A DNA stretch of 64,000 nt from assembly GCA_050084515.1 (NCBI GenBank), contig CM114275.1, forward strand, positions 13,640,001-13,704,000, given 5' to 3'. The stretch is from Blasia pusilla (Eukaryota; Marchantiophyta; Marchantiopsida; Blasiales). Under the pieces are notes generated by a model that did no database searches, was not told the origin of the DNA, and saw only the letters and a list, made by a program, of their open reading frames with translations. Shown piece by piece: positions 63,092 to 64,000 of the stretch. Position 1 is the first letter of the stretch. Each line of letters begins with the position of its first letter. The position numbers were made by a program, and so were the translations under genes.

Positions 63092-63731
63092 TTAGGAATT
63101 TAGCAATCCGAACCTGATTCTGTCTAGCGATGAAGTCAGAGACCTTGAGGGCTGGTTGAGCAATGAGAGACTTTTAGTAAGACCATCAGTGGCCTGAACT
63201 GAAGATCTACATTCTTGTGAATGAAGGTTTCTTTGCCAAATATGTTCTAATATGAAGAAGAGTCTCAGTTCCAAATGCCGGATTTTGGAATTGGAGCAAA
63301 AGTTATTTGGAAATTGAATTTCAGCTTGATTTTCTTCATAAAGAATTGTGGGAGAGGTGTGAAAATCCAATTTCAGCAAGTAGATGTTGAATCCAAAGCA
63401 TTTCTTTAGTAGCCTCTCTGAGAGCTATATATTAGTCTTCTGTGGTAGGCTGGGCAGTTACTGTCTGCTTCCTTGAGGCCCAATTTACTCCACCTCCTGC
63501 CATGCTAAGAGCAAATTCCGAAATAGATTTTCCGTCATCTTTAGAAGAAACAAAGCTGGCATCTGCACAAGCTTGAGGAGTAAAATCACGGTTGGAAACA
63601 TCAAAGATGATACCCATATTGAACATGCCCTTCAAATACTGTGGTGTATACATGGTAAAAGAAAACAGGAGTAAACAAATACTGACTTTGATTACAGAGC
63701 TAATTTGTTTCTCCAAGCTCCAAGAAGTCAC
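63092..63731 (-). pseudogene. Copia RT tail and RNase H, decayed
   Basis: ORF 63,731-63,432 reads QYLKGMFNMGI, then ADASFVSSKDDGKSISEFAL and MAGGGVNWASRKQTVTAQPT, the copia pattern Y-x-DADWAG-x-DDRKSTSG-x-GG-x-VSW-x-SKKQ. ORF 63,379-63,092 continues with TILYEENQAEIQF, then the tail segment that ends RNase H (VQATDGLTKSL for the usual DIFTKPL). A frameshift separates them, and the usual motif residues are partly replaced, so it is inactive. Confidence 0.75.
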
Positions 63732-64000
63732 AGCAGATTACAGATACATGGAAAAGCTTCACAGAGGTCAAATAGGAAAAGAAACTCTGTACTTACAAAA
63801 ACATGAGAGAGATCTAATTGATCTACTACTCATAAACTTCCTCCCTATAGGAAGAAGAGACTCTCTACACTATTGATGCCTTTTCAGGCAGCACACTGTC
63901 TCCTCCAGCAGCAGGTCCTCCAAAACATCAACTCCTTCTATCACAATAGGTCAGCCACCCAAGCTGAGGGGCAGCAATCATGAAGTTCGCAGGTCCAGGA

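Larger units (their letters stand above)
62124..64000 (-). mobile_element. Ty1/copia element, antisense in VPS50 intron, 3' part
   Basis: On the minus strand this shows RNase H (63,731-63,092), 3' untranslated sequence, a polypurine tract GGCGGGAG (62,803-62,796) and the 3' LTR (62,795-62,124). The upstream pol and 5' LTR lie beyond the window. It is opposite in orientation to VPS50. Confidence 0.75.

Overview
This looks like nuclear DNA of a streptophyte plant. Two host genes have clear plant orthologues with spliceosomal GT-AG introns: a complete GUN1 (chloroplast PPR-SMR protein) at 15.4-19.0 kb, and the 5' third or so of VPS50/syndetin at 55.0-60.8 kb, which runs off the right edge. Almost everything else is decayed transposable elements in both orientations. 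The gypsy family with a PHD finger, a retroelement carrying a cytosine-5 DNA methyltransferase, and the non-LTR element are unlike the usual flowering-plant repeats. I favour a bryophyte, lycophyte, fern or streptophyte alga, but the sequence alone does not settle the lineage.

Layout: 0-4.4 kb holds sense gypsy remnants (integrase tail, PHD finger, LTR, RT start) split by a CACTA-like terminal fragment. 4.4-8.7 kb is a decayed antisense non-LTR retrotransposon (endonuclease, RT, C-terminal zinc motif). 8.7-15.3 kb is mostly unassigned, with an antisense LTR pair at 11.8-12.6 kb. GUN1 fills 15.37-19.04 kb. 19-23.8 kb is largely unassigned. 23.8-32.6 kb is a pile of antisense gypsy pieces, including a 429-bp tandem triplication and a gag-protease fragment with a tRNA-Met-type primer site. 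32.7-33.2 kb is an LTR fragment. 35.2-39.3 kb is a DDE transposase pseudogene resembling the P-element/THAP9 group. 39.3-48.4 kb is repeats and microsatellites. 48.4-50.2 kb is a sense retroelement with gag and DNA methyltransferase remnants. 50.7-53.1 kb is an antisense gypsy remnant.

VPS50 starts at 54,965. Ten in-frame exons (337 codons) are recognisable. The rest of the gene must lie beyond base 64,000 or be lost. The first part of the presumed following intron carries an antisense Ty1/copia element whose 3' LTR (62,124-62,795), polypurine tract and RNase H remnant are visible.

The two host genes are functionally unrelated (chloroplast gene expression and retrograde signalling versus endosomal tethering). 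The most interesting material is in the retroelements: gypsy copies with a C-terminal PHD finger, and a retroelement with its own DNA methyltransferase. Coordinates of decayed elements are approximate; exon boundaries of GUN1 and VPS50 were placed to the base from reading frame and GT/AG sites.
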